Source of the DNA: Achatina immaculata
Taxonomy: Eukaryota; Mollusca; Gastropoda; Stylommatophora; Achatinidae
Assembly (NCBI GenBank): GCA_009760885.1
Contig: CM019702.1
Coordinates: 45,889,550 to 45,953,549, forward strand
Length of the DNA: 64,000 nucleotides
Direction of reading: 5' to 3'
Under the pieces are notes generated by a model that worked only from the letters and a program-made list of their open reading frames with translations, did not search any database and was not told where the DNA came from. Position 1 is the stretch's first letter. Every line of letters starts with the position of its first letter. A program made the translations under genes and the position numbers. This document shows positions 35,301-49,691 of the stretch, one piece after another.

Positions 35301-38007
35301 TTAAGTGCCCAGGGCACATGAGACTTTAGGAAGGGTTTTCCACAAATGCCTGTCCTTTGCCTTTTTTTCTGCTCTTGCCCAGGTGAGCCCCCTGTTGCTC
35401 AACATCCTCTCTGTTGTTCTTCTCCATGTCTCTTTTGGTCTACCCTTACTTCTGTTCCCCTGTGGTGTCCATCTTAGTGCTATTTTGGGTAGTGAGTTGT
35501 CAGTCATTCAGAGCACATGTCCCAACCATCGCTAGCATTTTTCTTCAATAATTGCTGTCAGTGGCTTCAGAATCAGTTGTTTTTTTTCCCTTACATCATC
35601 TCTTTCTTATCATGTTATCAGAAGAAGACCCGTAAGAAAAGCTATCAATGTGGTTTTGTTGTTTTCAAATTCCAAGTTTAGAATAGTCCTTTCGAAAGTT
35701 TCATTTTTCCAAGTTTTGATAGGGCCGTTGTCCGTTTCTTTTATTGCTATTTTACATGCAAAGATTTGATTACTGTATGTATAATACTTAAAGAAGTCTT
35801 GCACCAATCCCGGGATAAAACCAATTCGTGGATATGTTTCTTTTTTTTTCTTAAATTCTGTGCAGGTGGATCTAGTCATTTCTGAGCTTGGCCTAAAACA
35901 CGTAGAGAACACAAAAGTAGGAAGCTCCACAATTCGAGGCTTGTCCGGCGGCGAGAGACGAAGAGTTAGCATTGGAATACAGCTTCTGATTCTGCCAAGT
36001 TAGTGAACTCTTAACTGGCTCTTAGTCTATATATCTCTCAGTTAACGCATGCGAGAACTACTGACGAACATTGATGACTATAATCACAACATTCCACACT
36101 CGCTAAAATCCAGATATCTTTATCTTTTCTTCTTGAAAACTAAATATTTGAATGTTATTCATTTCAGAAGAGAGTGTCATGCCAGTTGCAGTAATTTTCT
36201 AGGGAATGTCGCTCAAAACTACAGACAAGTCTTTATACATTTCAGATAAGACTGAACACATGACACTTCGCACCAATACTGTATTCGTATGTCCAAAATT
36301 ATGACACTAAAATTACCTCCCAAAAAATTCTATAATTGTGTCTAGGTGTACTTTTACTGGATGAGCCAACATCCGGCCTGGACTCATTCACAGCCAAGCA
36401 CATAACTCGTACACTGTCTCGGCTTGCCGCCAAGAAAAGAACAATTTTCATGTCTGTCCATCAGCCAAGGTGAGATTCAGAATCTAGTGTGCAAAGTTGA
36501 GTGGCTGACTATTATAAAAGTGTTGTTCTTGATGTTAAAATCGTTGTTTTCTGCAGTAAAATAGAGTCCAAGAATAATGCTGTTCTTTCTGTTGGTGGTA
36601 TAGTTCTTAGACTATCGCATCAAAAATTCCCGAAATACACACACACTCAAACACACATACACACACAAACATCACACAAATACACACACAAACACACACA
36701 CACACACTTTATAACAAAATGTAACGGTCCACTCTTTTATCAGGAAATGACGCTACGTCTAAAACTTTCAAACTGGAATCTCCAACAAGAAAATATAGAC
36801 CGGAACTAACTCTCTTGAAAGAAGTTCTTTGTTTGTAATTTTTTTTACGGCTTTACATGTGTTGAATGAGAGCGAAGATGGCGCTGTTATAGATAATTTA
36901 GTAAATGCTTCTTTTCTTTAAAACAACCAAAAGTACTAGTACGAGAATTCTGAAAAATACCGCAACTGTTGAAAATAGTGCCTCTTAAAATACCACAGAT
37001 ATGGTGATAATATTGATAACATTTACATCATCAGTACTTCTGAAATACCAAAGAACTTAGGAACGCGGAGTGATGAGTGTGGCCCACACAGGAAAAGTGA
37101 AAAGAATTTTTTTGTTTTGTAGACCAAACCTGTTTTCGTGCCTCCTGGTCTATTCTGTATCTTTTAATCCCTTGGCCCCTTTTCGGTTGACCCTAAAGGT
37201 GTCCTTCGCCCTCTGAGCTCCCCATTCGTTCTCCAAGCCCCTGCACTCCTCCTTCCCCCCCCCCCCACACACACACAAACATACACATACTCCCTTTAAA
37301 TCTACCCGAGTCCAGACGGCAAAGTTATTAAATAAGGGACCTTCATGTTTGGAAGGTGCATATGTTTGGAAGGCGTATACGTTATATCTGTTCCTGTCTT
37401 ACCCCCAGGTTGTCTGTCAAAAACGTCAGTCTTTATGTATTTTCTTAGTCTTACCCCCAGCTTGTCTGTCAAAAACGTCAGACTTTATGTATTTTATTAG
37501 TCATACCCCCAGCTTGTCTGTCAAAAACGTCAGACTTTATGTATTTTCTTAGTCTTACCCCCTGCTACTAGCAATGGCCATCCCAAAAGATGGCACGTTG
37601 TTGAGACATGTGATGAATAAGCTCAGAAAACAGATTAACTGTTACAAGTGCTTTCTCCTCTATAAAATCAGAGCATACAATATGTTATTCCTTCCACAGA
37701 TTCGATATATTCAATATCGTTGACACCCTGATGATATTATCTAGAGGTCGTGTTGTATACAACGGTCCGGGAAAAGAAATGGTTGCTTACTTTACTGCAG
37801 TGGGATATCCGTGTCCTAGGCATACAAATCCTTGTGACCATTACAGTATGTATAATCTTTGTGACCTTTATGCGCGCTGTCTCTAGACTTCTGTGATGTT
37901 GTTTAGTTATTGCAGGTATCTGTGACTTGGTACAGTAACAGAACGTCTTGTAACTTGGTGCAGTTTATCGGCGCGTTTCTTTCACAGTTTAAGGCTAGAA
38001 TTAATGG

Positions 38008-38072
<65 letters not shown>

Positions 38073-41000
38073 AGTCTGTCTCTCTGTTATTTACCAAACG
38101 TTAAGTTATCCATTCTGTCTGCCTAATCTGTTTGATTCTGTAGGAATTATTTTCTGTCTGGTGTCTGGCTGTCTGTATGTCTGCTGGTATATGCTCTTGT
38201 CTCCTGAAATATTGTAAAGATCGTTTGTCCTATATTTCTATTAGTCTGTCTCTCGGTCTGTTTTTTCCGTGTTTATCTGTATCCAGGAATTATGTGTGTT
38301 TAAGTAACTTTTTTTTTACTTTTTCACGTATGAAATTCGTGAAATATGTACAAACCCAGAGAGAGAGAGAGAGAGAGACGAGAGACGAAAGAACTGAACA
38401 GAAAGCAAAAAAAAAACATTTAAACAACCAGAAACGACACAAGCAGTCACCCACATCCTATAGTTCCAGCTATACGAACTCAGAACCGACTTCAAAGTTC
38501 CAAGAACCCACTCGACTCTATGTTCCCGCCCCTTCCACTCATCATCTACATTCAGTCAGGCCAGCCACCACAGACACTACACAGAATCTACCACCACAGA
38601 CACCACACAGAATCTACCACCACAGACACCACACAGAATCTACCACCACAGACACCACACAGAATCTACCACCACAGACACCACACAGAATCTACCACCA
38701 CAGACACCACACAGAATCTACCACCACAGACATCACACAGAATCTACCACCACAGACACCACACAGAATCTACCACCACAGACACTACACAGAATCTACC
38801 ACCACAGACACCACACAGAATCTACCACCACAGACACCACACAGAATCTACCACCACAGACACCACACAGAATCTACCACCACAGACACCACACAGAATC
38901 TACCACCACAGACATCACACAGAATCTACCACCACAGACATCACACAGAATCTACCACCACAGACATCACACAGAATCTACCACCACAGACATCACACAG
39001 AATCTACCACCACAGACATCACACAGAATCTACCACCACAGACACTACACATAATCTACCACCACCGCCGCAGTGAAACCAAGATGTACTTTACCTGATG
39101 CAGTTCAACCCAACCAAGCCTTCATGATGTCTGTCATCCACAAGCAACAGATGACTCCGATGCTCAGACAACAGCTTTAAGTCAAGCCTTCATGATGTCT
39201 GTCATCCACAAGCAACAGATGACTCCGATGCTCAGACAACAGCTTTAAGTCAAGCCTTCATGACGTCTGTCATCCACAAGCAACAGATTACTCCGATGCT
39301 CAGACAACAGCTTTAAGTCAAGCCTTCATGACGTCTGTCATCCACAAGCAACAGATTACTCCGATGCTCAGACAACAGCTTTAAGTCAAGCCTTCATGAC
39401 GTCTGTCATCCACAAGCAACAGATTACTCCGATGCTCAGACAACAGCTTTAAGTCAAGCCTTCATGACGTCTGTCATCCACAAGCAACAGATTACTCCGA
39501 TGCTCAGACAACAGCTTTAAGTCAAGCCTTCATGATGTCTGTCATCCACAAGCAACAGATGACTCCGATGCTCAGACAACATGGAGAGTGGAAAGTGGCT
39601 AAAGTTCTTTTGGTCGTTTCTTCTTCATACACTTCTAGGACATAGTGACTGACGTCTTTGTTCTTAAGCTCGTTTAGATTTTGTTTCCATTTTATTATTG
39701 CACCTTATTTTTTGTCCCTCTTTTTCTTTCTTCTTGACCTAGTTTGTAAGTTGTGTCTGTTGGTGTGTGAAAACTGTCTGCTTAATTATTTCATCTGTTA
39801 GCCATTCTCATATTTGAACGTTTAATTGTTAATAGTTAGACGAAATTTTCTGGCTCTAATTATTTCAGTTGTTGAATTGTGTACCAGTTGAAAGTTTAAC
39901 ATATAGAGTGTGCATGTGTGCAGTAGCTAGTGGTAGGTGTAATAAAAGGAAATATTTTCAAACCAATAACAGTAGACAATAATACAAAATGACCCCGCTT
40001 ACCGAAAAATGTCTGCATAAAGAAGGACTTCGATTAGGCCCTCTGAATGTATTTCACCTATTAGTTGAAATTCCTGAAGCAACACACATATTAAATCAAA
40101 ATTTCCACATTTTTGGCTTCTCTGAAAGCCGTTTAAATAACAACATAACCGATGAAGCTATTATAATTAACGGCTTTAACCTGATTTGGCGTGACCCAAC
40201 CAGGAAACCAGAAACAGGTCTAGTAATGTATGTCTCCACAGCTATCCAGTTTAGTCGTAGAAGAGACCTCGAATCATTGGAGGTAGAGTGTATTTGTGTG
40301 GAAGTTAAACTGCCAAACCAGAGTCCATTAGTTATTGGACTTTTGTACCGTAATCCAAATGCATCATCCCTGTGGTACGATCACTTCACGACTATGATGG
40401 ATGAGGTCTTAACTTTTAAGTTCAGTGATATTATCATTCTTGGAGATTTCAACATAGATCTAACACAATCAAATCTAACTTGGAGCAATATTATATTATC
40501 CTACAATTTTTTTTCAAAATTGTCACCAAACCTACTAGAGTAACAGAAGCATCATCCACGTAATTTGATCATATATATGTAGCCCAACCAGAAAACATCA
40601 CTGAATGTAACATCCCTCATATTTCGTTGAATGATCATTACCCAGTCTGTTGTACGTTGACGAGAAAGGGGTATAAACTTCCAAAACGAAATGACATCAG
40701 TATGAAATTTAGAAGTTTCAAAAAATGTAACCTAGAATTATTCCTTAATGATTTGCAAGCATCTTCACTTACACACGTGTATCAACTAACTGACCCTGGT
40801 GAGGCAATAGAATATTGGCTAAAGATCTTCAGGGATATTTCTGACAAACATGTCACCATGAAAGAGCTGAGAGTAAAACACCAGACGAAGTCACCGTGGA
40901 CAACACCTGAAATATTACATGCCATGAGAGAACGCGACCGGGCGCACAAAATCAAGGACTTTATGACCTACCGTTCACTCAGAAACAAAGTTCAATATTT

Positions 41001-42718
41001 AATAAAACAAGAGAAAAATATTACATTAGGAATCTAGTATAGAATAAATCAGACAGTAAATCAGTTTTGAAAGCTATAAATATCCTATCAAATAAAGAAT
41101 TTGACTTTCAAGCCAGTAATCATCACTCATTTCAGAGAAGAAATAATGTTCTTATATCGGCAATACCAGCTCCAGTGTGCGACTTACATGAATTAAAATA
41201 TTTCTGGACAGCAGATGTACTGAATTTAAACAGTTACACATTCCATTCTTAACATTAGTGAAGTTTACAGTTATCTTATCCTTAAAAAACAACAATGCAG
41301 CTGGACTTGATGATATTAGCAACAAGATCTTAGTTATCCTGCACCTGTTATTTCACATACACTAACATATATTTACAATCAGTGCATTGCAAAATGTTAT
41401 TTCCCTGAGGCTTTTAAAACCGCTAAAGTGTATCTTCTCTTTAATTCTGGCTCATCCAGCAATCTTACAAAATATAGACCAATATTCATATTATCGTCAC
41501 CATCAAAATCATTCGAAAAACACATACACAAAATAACTCTACGACACATGCAAGAGAACAATTTACTCATAGACAGTCAGTCAGGTTTTAGACCCAATCA
41601 TTCCTGCCACACAGCTGTCACAAATGACAGAAAAGTGGTTAGTAAACATAAATGACGACAAACTATGTGGTGTCATTTTGACGACTTTAAAAAGACATTT
41701 AATATGATTGACCATGATATTCTCGTAAAAAAATAAATAAATAAGGGCGTATAGACTGCACCCTGACCTAATAAAATTAATTGTATCATTTCTTTCAGAT
41801 AGACAACAGGTAGTATTTTTCAACAATGCTCTATCAAATACTACTATATTTGAAACTGGTGTTCCGCAAGGTTCTATTCCAGCCCAGTTGCTCTTTGCTA
41901 TCTATATCAATGATCTTCCACTTCATCTTAAACACTCTTCTTGTGAACTTTTTGCCGATGATTGCACAGTCTACACAAGTGACTACTACCGTACTGACTT
42001 AAAATCAACTCTTCAGGTCGAGTTAAACAATCTAATTAAATGGAGCAACAACACTGGCATGATTATAAATACTGATAAAACAAAATCAATGCTCATAATA
42101 ACAAGGCAAAACTACAAAACGCAAAAAACAACACTTCGGTTCTGTACTGAAACATCACAGATATAAAACGTTAGCGAGCACAAAACACTAGGTCTTATTA
42201 TTGACCAGCATCTGACCTTGAACTCTCATGTTCAAGGCCTAACAAAACTCATAGCGCAAAAAGTATATCAGTTAGCCAAAATCAAGCACTTCATCGATCA
42301 AGACACAAGGAAGACATACTACTTATCACATACGCAAACACATTTAGACTATTGCTCAACAATCTGGAATTGTTGCTCAGTGTCAAATACAAAGAGGTTT
42401 TACTCACTTCAAAAGCAAACAGTAAAATTTATTAGTGACAAAAATCAACCACAAGCAACTAATCACCACAAACGTATTAGAATACTGCCTCTTAAAAATA
42501 GGTTCCTCTTTAACAAAGCCAAGTTGGTACTTCAAATTCTTTCACAGCATGCTCCGCCTTATCTATGGAACATGTTTAAATTTAGCCCAAAAGTGTAGCA
42601 AACGCTTAAACAACATATGTCTTCCAAAACCTAGACTTGATCTTTACAAGAAAAGCTTTCCCAATGCGTGCCCAATTCTTAACCCTTTGGAAATAAAGAT
42701 CATTCAATCAGTCAATCA

Positions 42719-42777
<59 letters not shown>

Positions 42778-45700
42778 CGAAAAATGGTTACATAAAGAAG
42801 GACTTCGATTAGGCCACCTGAATGTATATCACCTATTAGGTAAAATTCTTGAAGTAACACACATATTACATAAAAATTTCCACATTTTTGGCTTTTCTGA
42901 AAGCTGTTTAAATAGGAACATAACCGATGAAGATATTATAATTAACGGTTTTAACCTGATCCGGCGTGACCCAACCAGGAAACTAGAAACAGGTCTAGTA
43001 ATGTATGTCTCCACAACTATCCAGTTTATTCGTAGAGAAGACCTCGAATCATCAGAAGTAGAGTGTATTTGTGTGGAAGTTAAAATGCCAAACCAGAGTC
43101 CATTAATTATTGGACTTTTGTACCGTAATCCAAATGCATCATCCCTGTGGTACGATCACTTCACGATTATGATGGATGAGGTTTCAACCTTTAGGTTCAA
43201 AGATATTATCATTCTTGGAGATTTCAACATAGATCTAACACAATCAAATCTAACTTGGAGCAATATTATATTATCCTGTAATCTTTGCCAAATTGTCACT
43301 AAACCTACTAGAGTAACAGAAGTATCATCCACATTATTAGATCATATATATGTAGCCCAACCAGAAAACATCATTGAATGTAACATCCTTCATACTTCGT
43401 TAAGTGATCATTACCCAGTCTGCTGTACGTAGACAAGAAAGGGGTATAAACTTCCTAAACACAATCACATCAGTATGAAATTTGGAAGCTTCAGAAAATT
43501 TAACCTAGAATTATTCCTTAATGATTTGCAAGAATCTTCACTTACACACGTGTACCAACTAACTGACCCTGATGAGGCTAAAGATCTTCAGAGATATATT
43601 AGATAAACATGTGCCCATGAAAGAGGTGAGAGTAAAACACCAGACGAAGTCACCTTGGATAACACCTGAAATACTACAATCCATGAGAGAACGCGACCGG
43701 GCGCACAAAATCAAGGACTTTATGACCTATCGTTCACTCAGAAAGAAAGTTCAATACTTAATAAGACACAAGAAAAAAAATTACTTCAGGAATCTAATAC
43801 AGAATAAATAGACAGTAAATCAATTTGGAAAGCCATAAATACCCTATCAAATAAAAGAAAAGAATTTGATTCTCAAACCATCAATCGTGCATACAGTACA
43901 CATATCAGTACACATTTCAGAGAAGCAATCAACGTTTTTAAATCATCGATATCAGCTCCTGTATGCGACTTACATGACCTACAAACATTCCTGGACAGCA
44001 GATGTACTGATTTTAAACAGTTACACATTCCATTCTTAATAGTCAGTGAAGTTCACAGTTATCTCTTAACCTTAAAAAACAACAATACTGCTGGGCTTGA
44101 TGATATTAGTAATAAGATCTTACGTTATGCTGCACCTGTCATTTCACATACACTAACATATATTTACAACCAGTGCATTGCAAAATGTTATTTCCCTGAG
44201 GCTTTTAAAACTGCTAAGGTGTATCCTCGCTTTAAATCTGGCTCATCCAACAATGTTACCAACTATAGACCAATATCCATATTATCGTCATTATCAAAAC
44301 CACTCTAAAAACACATACACAAAAAATAACTCTACGATACATGCAAGAGAACAATTTACTCATAGACAGTCAGTCAGTCAGCCTTTAGACTCAATCATTC
44401 CTGCCACACAGCTCTTACCAAAATGGCAGAAAACTGGTTAGTAAGCATAAATGACGACAGACTATGTGGTGCCATCTTTGTCGACTTTAAAAAGGCATTT
44501 GATATGATTGACCACGATATTCTTGTAAGAAAAATAAAGACTTATAAATTGCACCCCAACCTAATAAAATTAATTGCATCGTTTCTTTCAGACAGACAAC
44601 ACGTAGTATTCTTCAACAATTCTCTATCAAATTCTGCTACAGTTGACACTGATATTCTGCAAGGTTCTATTCTAGGCCCGTTGCTCTTTGCTATTTATAT
44701 CAATGATCTTCCACTTCATCTTAAACACTCTTCTTGTGAACTTTTTGCCGATGTTTGCACAGTCTACACCAGTGACTACGATTGTGTTAATCTAGAATCA
44801 ACTCCTCAGGTCGAGTTATACAATTTAATTAGATGGAACAGAAATAATGGCATGATTATAAACACCGATAAAATAAAATCAGTGCTCATAACAACAAGAC
44901 AGAAACTACAAAACGCAACAAAAACAACACTTCGGGGCTCTTTACAGAAACATCACAGATAGAAAACGTTAGCGAGCACAACACACTAGGTCTTATTATT
45001 GACCAGCATCTGACCTTGAACTCTCATGTGCAATGTCTAACAAAACTCATCGCACAAAAAGTATACCAATTAGCTAAAATTAAGCACTTCATCGATCAAG
45101 ACACAAGGAAGACATACTACATATCTCATATACAAACACATTTAGACTATTGCTCAACAGTTAGGGATGGTTGCTCAGTGTCAAATACAAAGAGGCTTTG
45201 CTCACTCCAGAAGCGAGTGGTAAAGCTTATTAGTGACAAAGATCAAGCACAAACAAATAACTATCACAAACGTATGAAAATACTACCTCTTAAGAACAGG
45301 TTCATCTTCAACATAGCCAGGTTAGTACATCAAATTCTTCCACGGCATGCCCCGCCTTATCTATGGAACATGTTTAAATTTAGCCCAAAGTGCAGCCAAC
45401 GCTTGAACAACATATGTCTTCCAAAACCTAGATTTGATCTTTACAAGAAAAGCTTTAGTTATTCTGCTGCTCATCTTTGGAATACCCTCCCATCCTATAT
45501 AAAAAATATAAATTATACTCCTTCCTACAACTACAAACTTTCCCAATATCTATTTGATGTCGACTACATGCCTCCATGAATTATAAAACTTAAAAGTTAT
45601 CTTAAACTGCTCTTACAGACACCGAATACAATTAATTGTTTTCTGAATAGTCCCGAAAATTTTGTTTAGTAGATAGTCATTTATGTATGTAGTTACTTCT

Positions 45701-48700
45701 GTACTGAGTGAATGTTTAAGAACGAAACGTAAATGTTATATTTTATTTTATGTCTCTCAGCTTCAATGTTAGTTATGTTTGTTATATGAACAGCATATCT
45801 GTAGAATGTCTGGAATAGAGTGAAAGATGTATGATAAAGGGCAGAATGTTAGACGGGCCTGCGTGCCCAATTCTTATCCCTTTTGAAATAAAGATCAATC
45901 AGTCAATCTCTCTCTCTCTCTCTCTCTCTCTCCCAAGTCCCCAAGGCACACAAGGCTTCCGTAAGGTTTTTTTTTACAAACGCCCGTCCTTCGTCTTTTT
46001 TTCCACTCTTGCCCGGGCCCTCTATTGTTCAACATCCTCTCTTTTGTTCTTCTCCGTGTCTCCTTTGATCTACCCTTACTTCTGTTCCCCTGTTGTGCTA
46101 TTTTTGGTAGTGAGTCATCAATCATCCGAAGCACATGGTACAAACACAAATCTTATATCTTATATATCTTATATCCTTCCCGTGCCGTTAAACGTCACAT
46201 AGGGCTCGCAAAGTAGTTTGCCAATTTTTCCTGTGTTCGGCGAGTCTTTCAACCTCATCAAAGGATTTTATGCCTGTTAACTTGGCCTCTCTTAATAATG
46301 TCCTCTTCAGAGTTTCCCGCGGTCTGCCCCTTTTTCTTCGGCCTGTTGTGTTCCACTTGATAGCTTGTTTTGGGATTCTCTGATCATTTCTTCTCATCAA
46401 GTGACCAACATATGTCCATCTCCTTTTCCTGATCACCCATGAGACTGGTTGTTGTTCAGTCATCTGTCTTATCTCTGCATTGTTCTTGAATTCATTCCAC
46501 TTGATGCCGAGTATTTTCCTTAGGCATTTGTTTTCAAAAGAGTCTAATTTCTTTTTTATTTCTTTAGTTGTTTTCCAGCTTTCGCATGCATAAATGAGGG
46601 TAGATATTACATTTGAATTGAATAATCTTAACTTGGTTTTTGTGCTTATAACTTTTGAATTCCATATGTTCTCAAGATACAAACACAAAGCCATAAATAA
46701 ATACATATGTGCTTGCAGTGTCATTAAATAACAAAATGTGTATATTCTTTTAAAAGTGTATAGAATGTTTTTTCTGATGAGAGTGAATTTCTCTTCTGAA
46801 AGTCGACTTAGCAACGGTGGACAGTACATCCACAGAGAGAGAGGAGGCCAGCATGAGGGTCATTGAGACACTTCACGAAGCCTACCAGGTTACGTGCCAC
46901 GCACAAATGTCGACGTGTTCGGAAGCTGAAGACGCCACGGACAGCATCTTTGACAAGGTCAGGGCTATTTCTGACATTTTTCCTTTGTTAATGTCGTTGA
47001 TTTATTTGCATGAAAGTATAAATATATCTTTATTCTTCGGAACTAAAATGAGGGCATGAGTTTTTCCTTCTAGCAGATATCTGATCATTTGAACTACAAA
47101 TGTGTTTAAAAAAAGAGGGGGAATTTTTACAAGCAAGCCCTTTTATTGATTTCTCTCTTGCATAAACGTAAATTGTTTTGCAGATGTTTTAGAACAAACC
47201 TTTCTGTTTGTGACTCTCATGTTCTCTTCAGAGTTTCTTGTCTGTAGCTGATATGTCCTACGAGAAACCGTTTCTTATGTGTAGCTGATATGTCGTACGA
47301 GTGACCATCGAGAAGATTGTGATTATCACCAATTTTGTCTTTGGTTTTCATTAAAGCTGTCTGTGAAAGATGGTATGCAAACCACAGGTGTGGGGGAGGG
47401 GGGGGGGAATCATTAGAGGGAAGAATTAGAGGGTGTGAAAACAAATCATTGGCTGCCGTCCAGATCAGAGAAAATGCCAAATACAGATATTTGTAATTAT
47501 AAGTAATGACATCCCTCGGCTACTGAAGAAGCAGAGTATGCTTTCTACCACATAGCCCCAGCCATAGCTCCTCCAAGACATAACCTTAGCCTTAGCTCCT
47601 CCAAGTTACAACCATACCTCCTTAGCTCCATAGCTCATCCAAGATACAAGCCCAACCTTAGCTCCTCCAAGACACAAATTCAGCCTTAGCTCCTCCAAGA
47701 CACAACCTCAGCCTTAACTCCTCCAAGACAGGCAACCCCAGCCTTAGCTCCTCCAAGACACACAACCCCAGCCTTAGCTCCTCCAAGACACACAACCCCA
47801 GCCTTAGCTCCTCCAAGACACAACCTCAGCCTTAGCTCCTCCAAGACACAACCCCAGCCTTAGCTCCTCCAAGACACACAACCCCAGCCGTAGCTCCTCC
47901 AAGACACACAATCCCAGCCTTAGCTCCCTCAAGACACAACCCCAGCCTTAGCTCTCCAAGACACACAACCCCAGCCGTAGCTCTCCAAGACACACAACCC
48001 CAGCCTTAGCTCCTTCAAGACATATAACCCCAGTCTTACCTCTTCCAAGATACAACCCCAGCCTTAGCTCCTCCAAGACACAACCCCAGCCTTAGCTCCA
48101 AGAGAGTAGTTTCTGTGTTATCAGGCGCTATTCCAAAACTTAATTTGTTTCGAGATAACGGTCTACTGGGCTTTTCCGTAGATCAGTGTTTCCCAGTGTG
48201 GGATCAGTGTTTCCCAGGGTGGGATCAGTGTTTCCCAGCGTGGGATCAGTGTTTCCCAGCGTGGATCAGTGTTTCCCAGCGTGGGACGTATAACCCACGG
48301 AGGGAGTAGGAGGGAGGGGGAACAATGTGAATAATTTTGGGGCCAAGTAGATTATATTTATATTATGCTTCTTGCATAACTTGATTGGCATGCTGCATTT
48401 ATTACAAACTGCTGATGTTCTTTTCTGTCATGCCGTTTAAAGGAACCTGTATCACGCTCAGGTCACCGTGTTCGGTCTATGGACGGTGACTCTTTGGAGA
48501 GGCTGGTTGAGGCTTTCGAAAATAAAAATGAAGGGCCGAGGCTACTCTTCCAGTTCTACATTTTGTGGAGGTGCGTTTATCCAGGTGGAGTTGAGAGTTT
48601 CTGTTATTTTCTTTATTGATGGCGCCCAGATTTGAGCGAATTTTGAAATAATGTAATGAGAAATGCTTTAGCTGCTAAAGCTGGGTGATCTTAAAGAGCT

Positions 48701-49652
48701 CCAAGCGTGGCTTTCACTGGTGGGAAAATTGACTAACGAAATAAAAACGTTTCTCTACTGCTGAGACTAAAAACTCGGAGATCTACTCCAGTTTTATCAT
48801 GAAATTTCTTCTCTGGTTTGGTAAAGTCCTCATACTGCGTCCATCCTGAAGCAAATAATTAATACTGTTTTCTGAAAAGCCGAGACCCGCTGACACTGCT
48901 TAAGTTTATGCTTCTCAGTCTTTCTAAAGTGGCGGACAAGATATAGGTTTACCAGTTTATAACCAGTTTTTTGTAAGTGGAGTAAACAGTTGACGGTGAG
49001 GATTACATTACTAGTTGACACAAAGAGATTTTTTAAAAAGTAAATCAAAACTGAAAGAGTGTTACAGTCAAATTTACTGTTCACAGAAACTAAACTGTGA
49101 ATTTTCTTCTTTTTATTGTTGTGTGGGTGTGTGTGTGTGTGTATGTGAGAGAGAGAGAGAGAGAAGGTGGAGTGGGTGGGGGAGTGATTGACAGATTTGA
49201 TTACTTTTTTCCAAAAGGGGGAGGGGGTAGAGAGAAGTTAGTTTACCAGCATAATTATCGCGCGATATTATTTACGATTAAATATTTGACATACGCTCTC
49301 TCTCTTTATCTCTCTCTCTGTCTCTCTCTGTCTCTCTCTTTCTCTCTCTCTGTCTCTCTCTCTGTGTCTCTCTTTATCTCTCTGTCTCTGCCTCTCTCCG
49401 TGCCTCTCTGTCTCTCTATCTCTCTGTGTCTCTCTGTCTCTGCCTCTCTGTCTCTGCTTCTCTCTGTGTCTCTCTGTCTCTGCCTCTCTCCGTGTCTCTC
49501 TATCTCTCTCTGTCTCTCTGTTTCTGCCTCTCTCCGTGTCTCTCTCTGTGTCTCTGTCTGTCTCTCTGTCTCTCTGTGTGTCTGTCTCTCTGTGTGTCTG
49601 TCTCTCGTTGTCTCTGCCTCTCTCTCTGTCTCTTTCTGCGTCTCTGTGTGTG

Positions 49653-49691
<39 letters not shown>

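Noticed and set aside
38177..39098. 299-codon and 192-codon frames of T/H/P-rich peptide repeats
   Set aside because: They come from the 26-bp minisatellite and its flanks. There is no start context, and the peptide period is simply three DNA units.
39989..45579. Whether the RT frames could be from a retrovirus or endogenous virus
   Set aside because: They have APE endonuclease plus RT with CR1/jockey motifs and no gag, protease, integrase, envelope or LTRs; these are non-LTR elements.
47545..48105. CRISPR-like regularity in this and other arrays
   Set aside because: Units are contiguous with no unique spacers and the DNA is eukaryotic; these are minisatellites.
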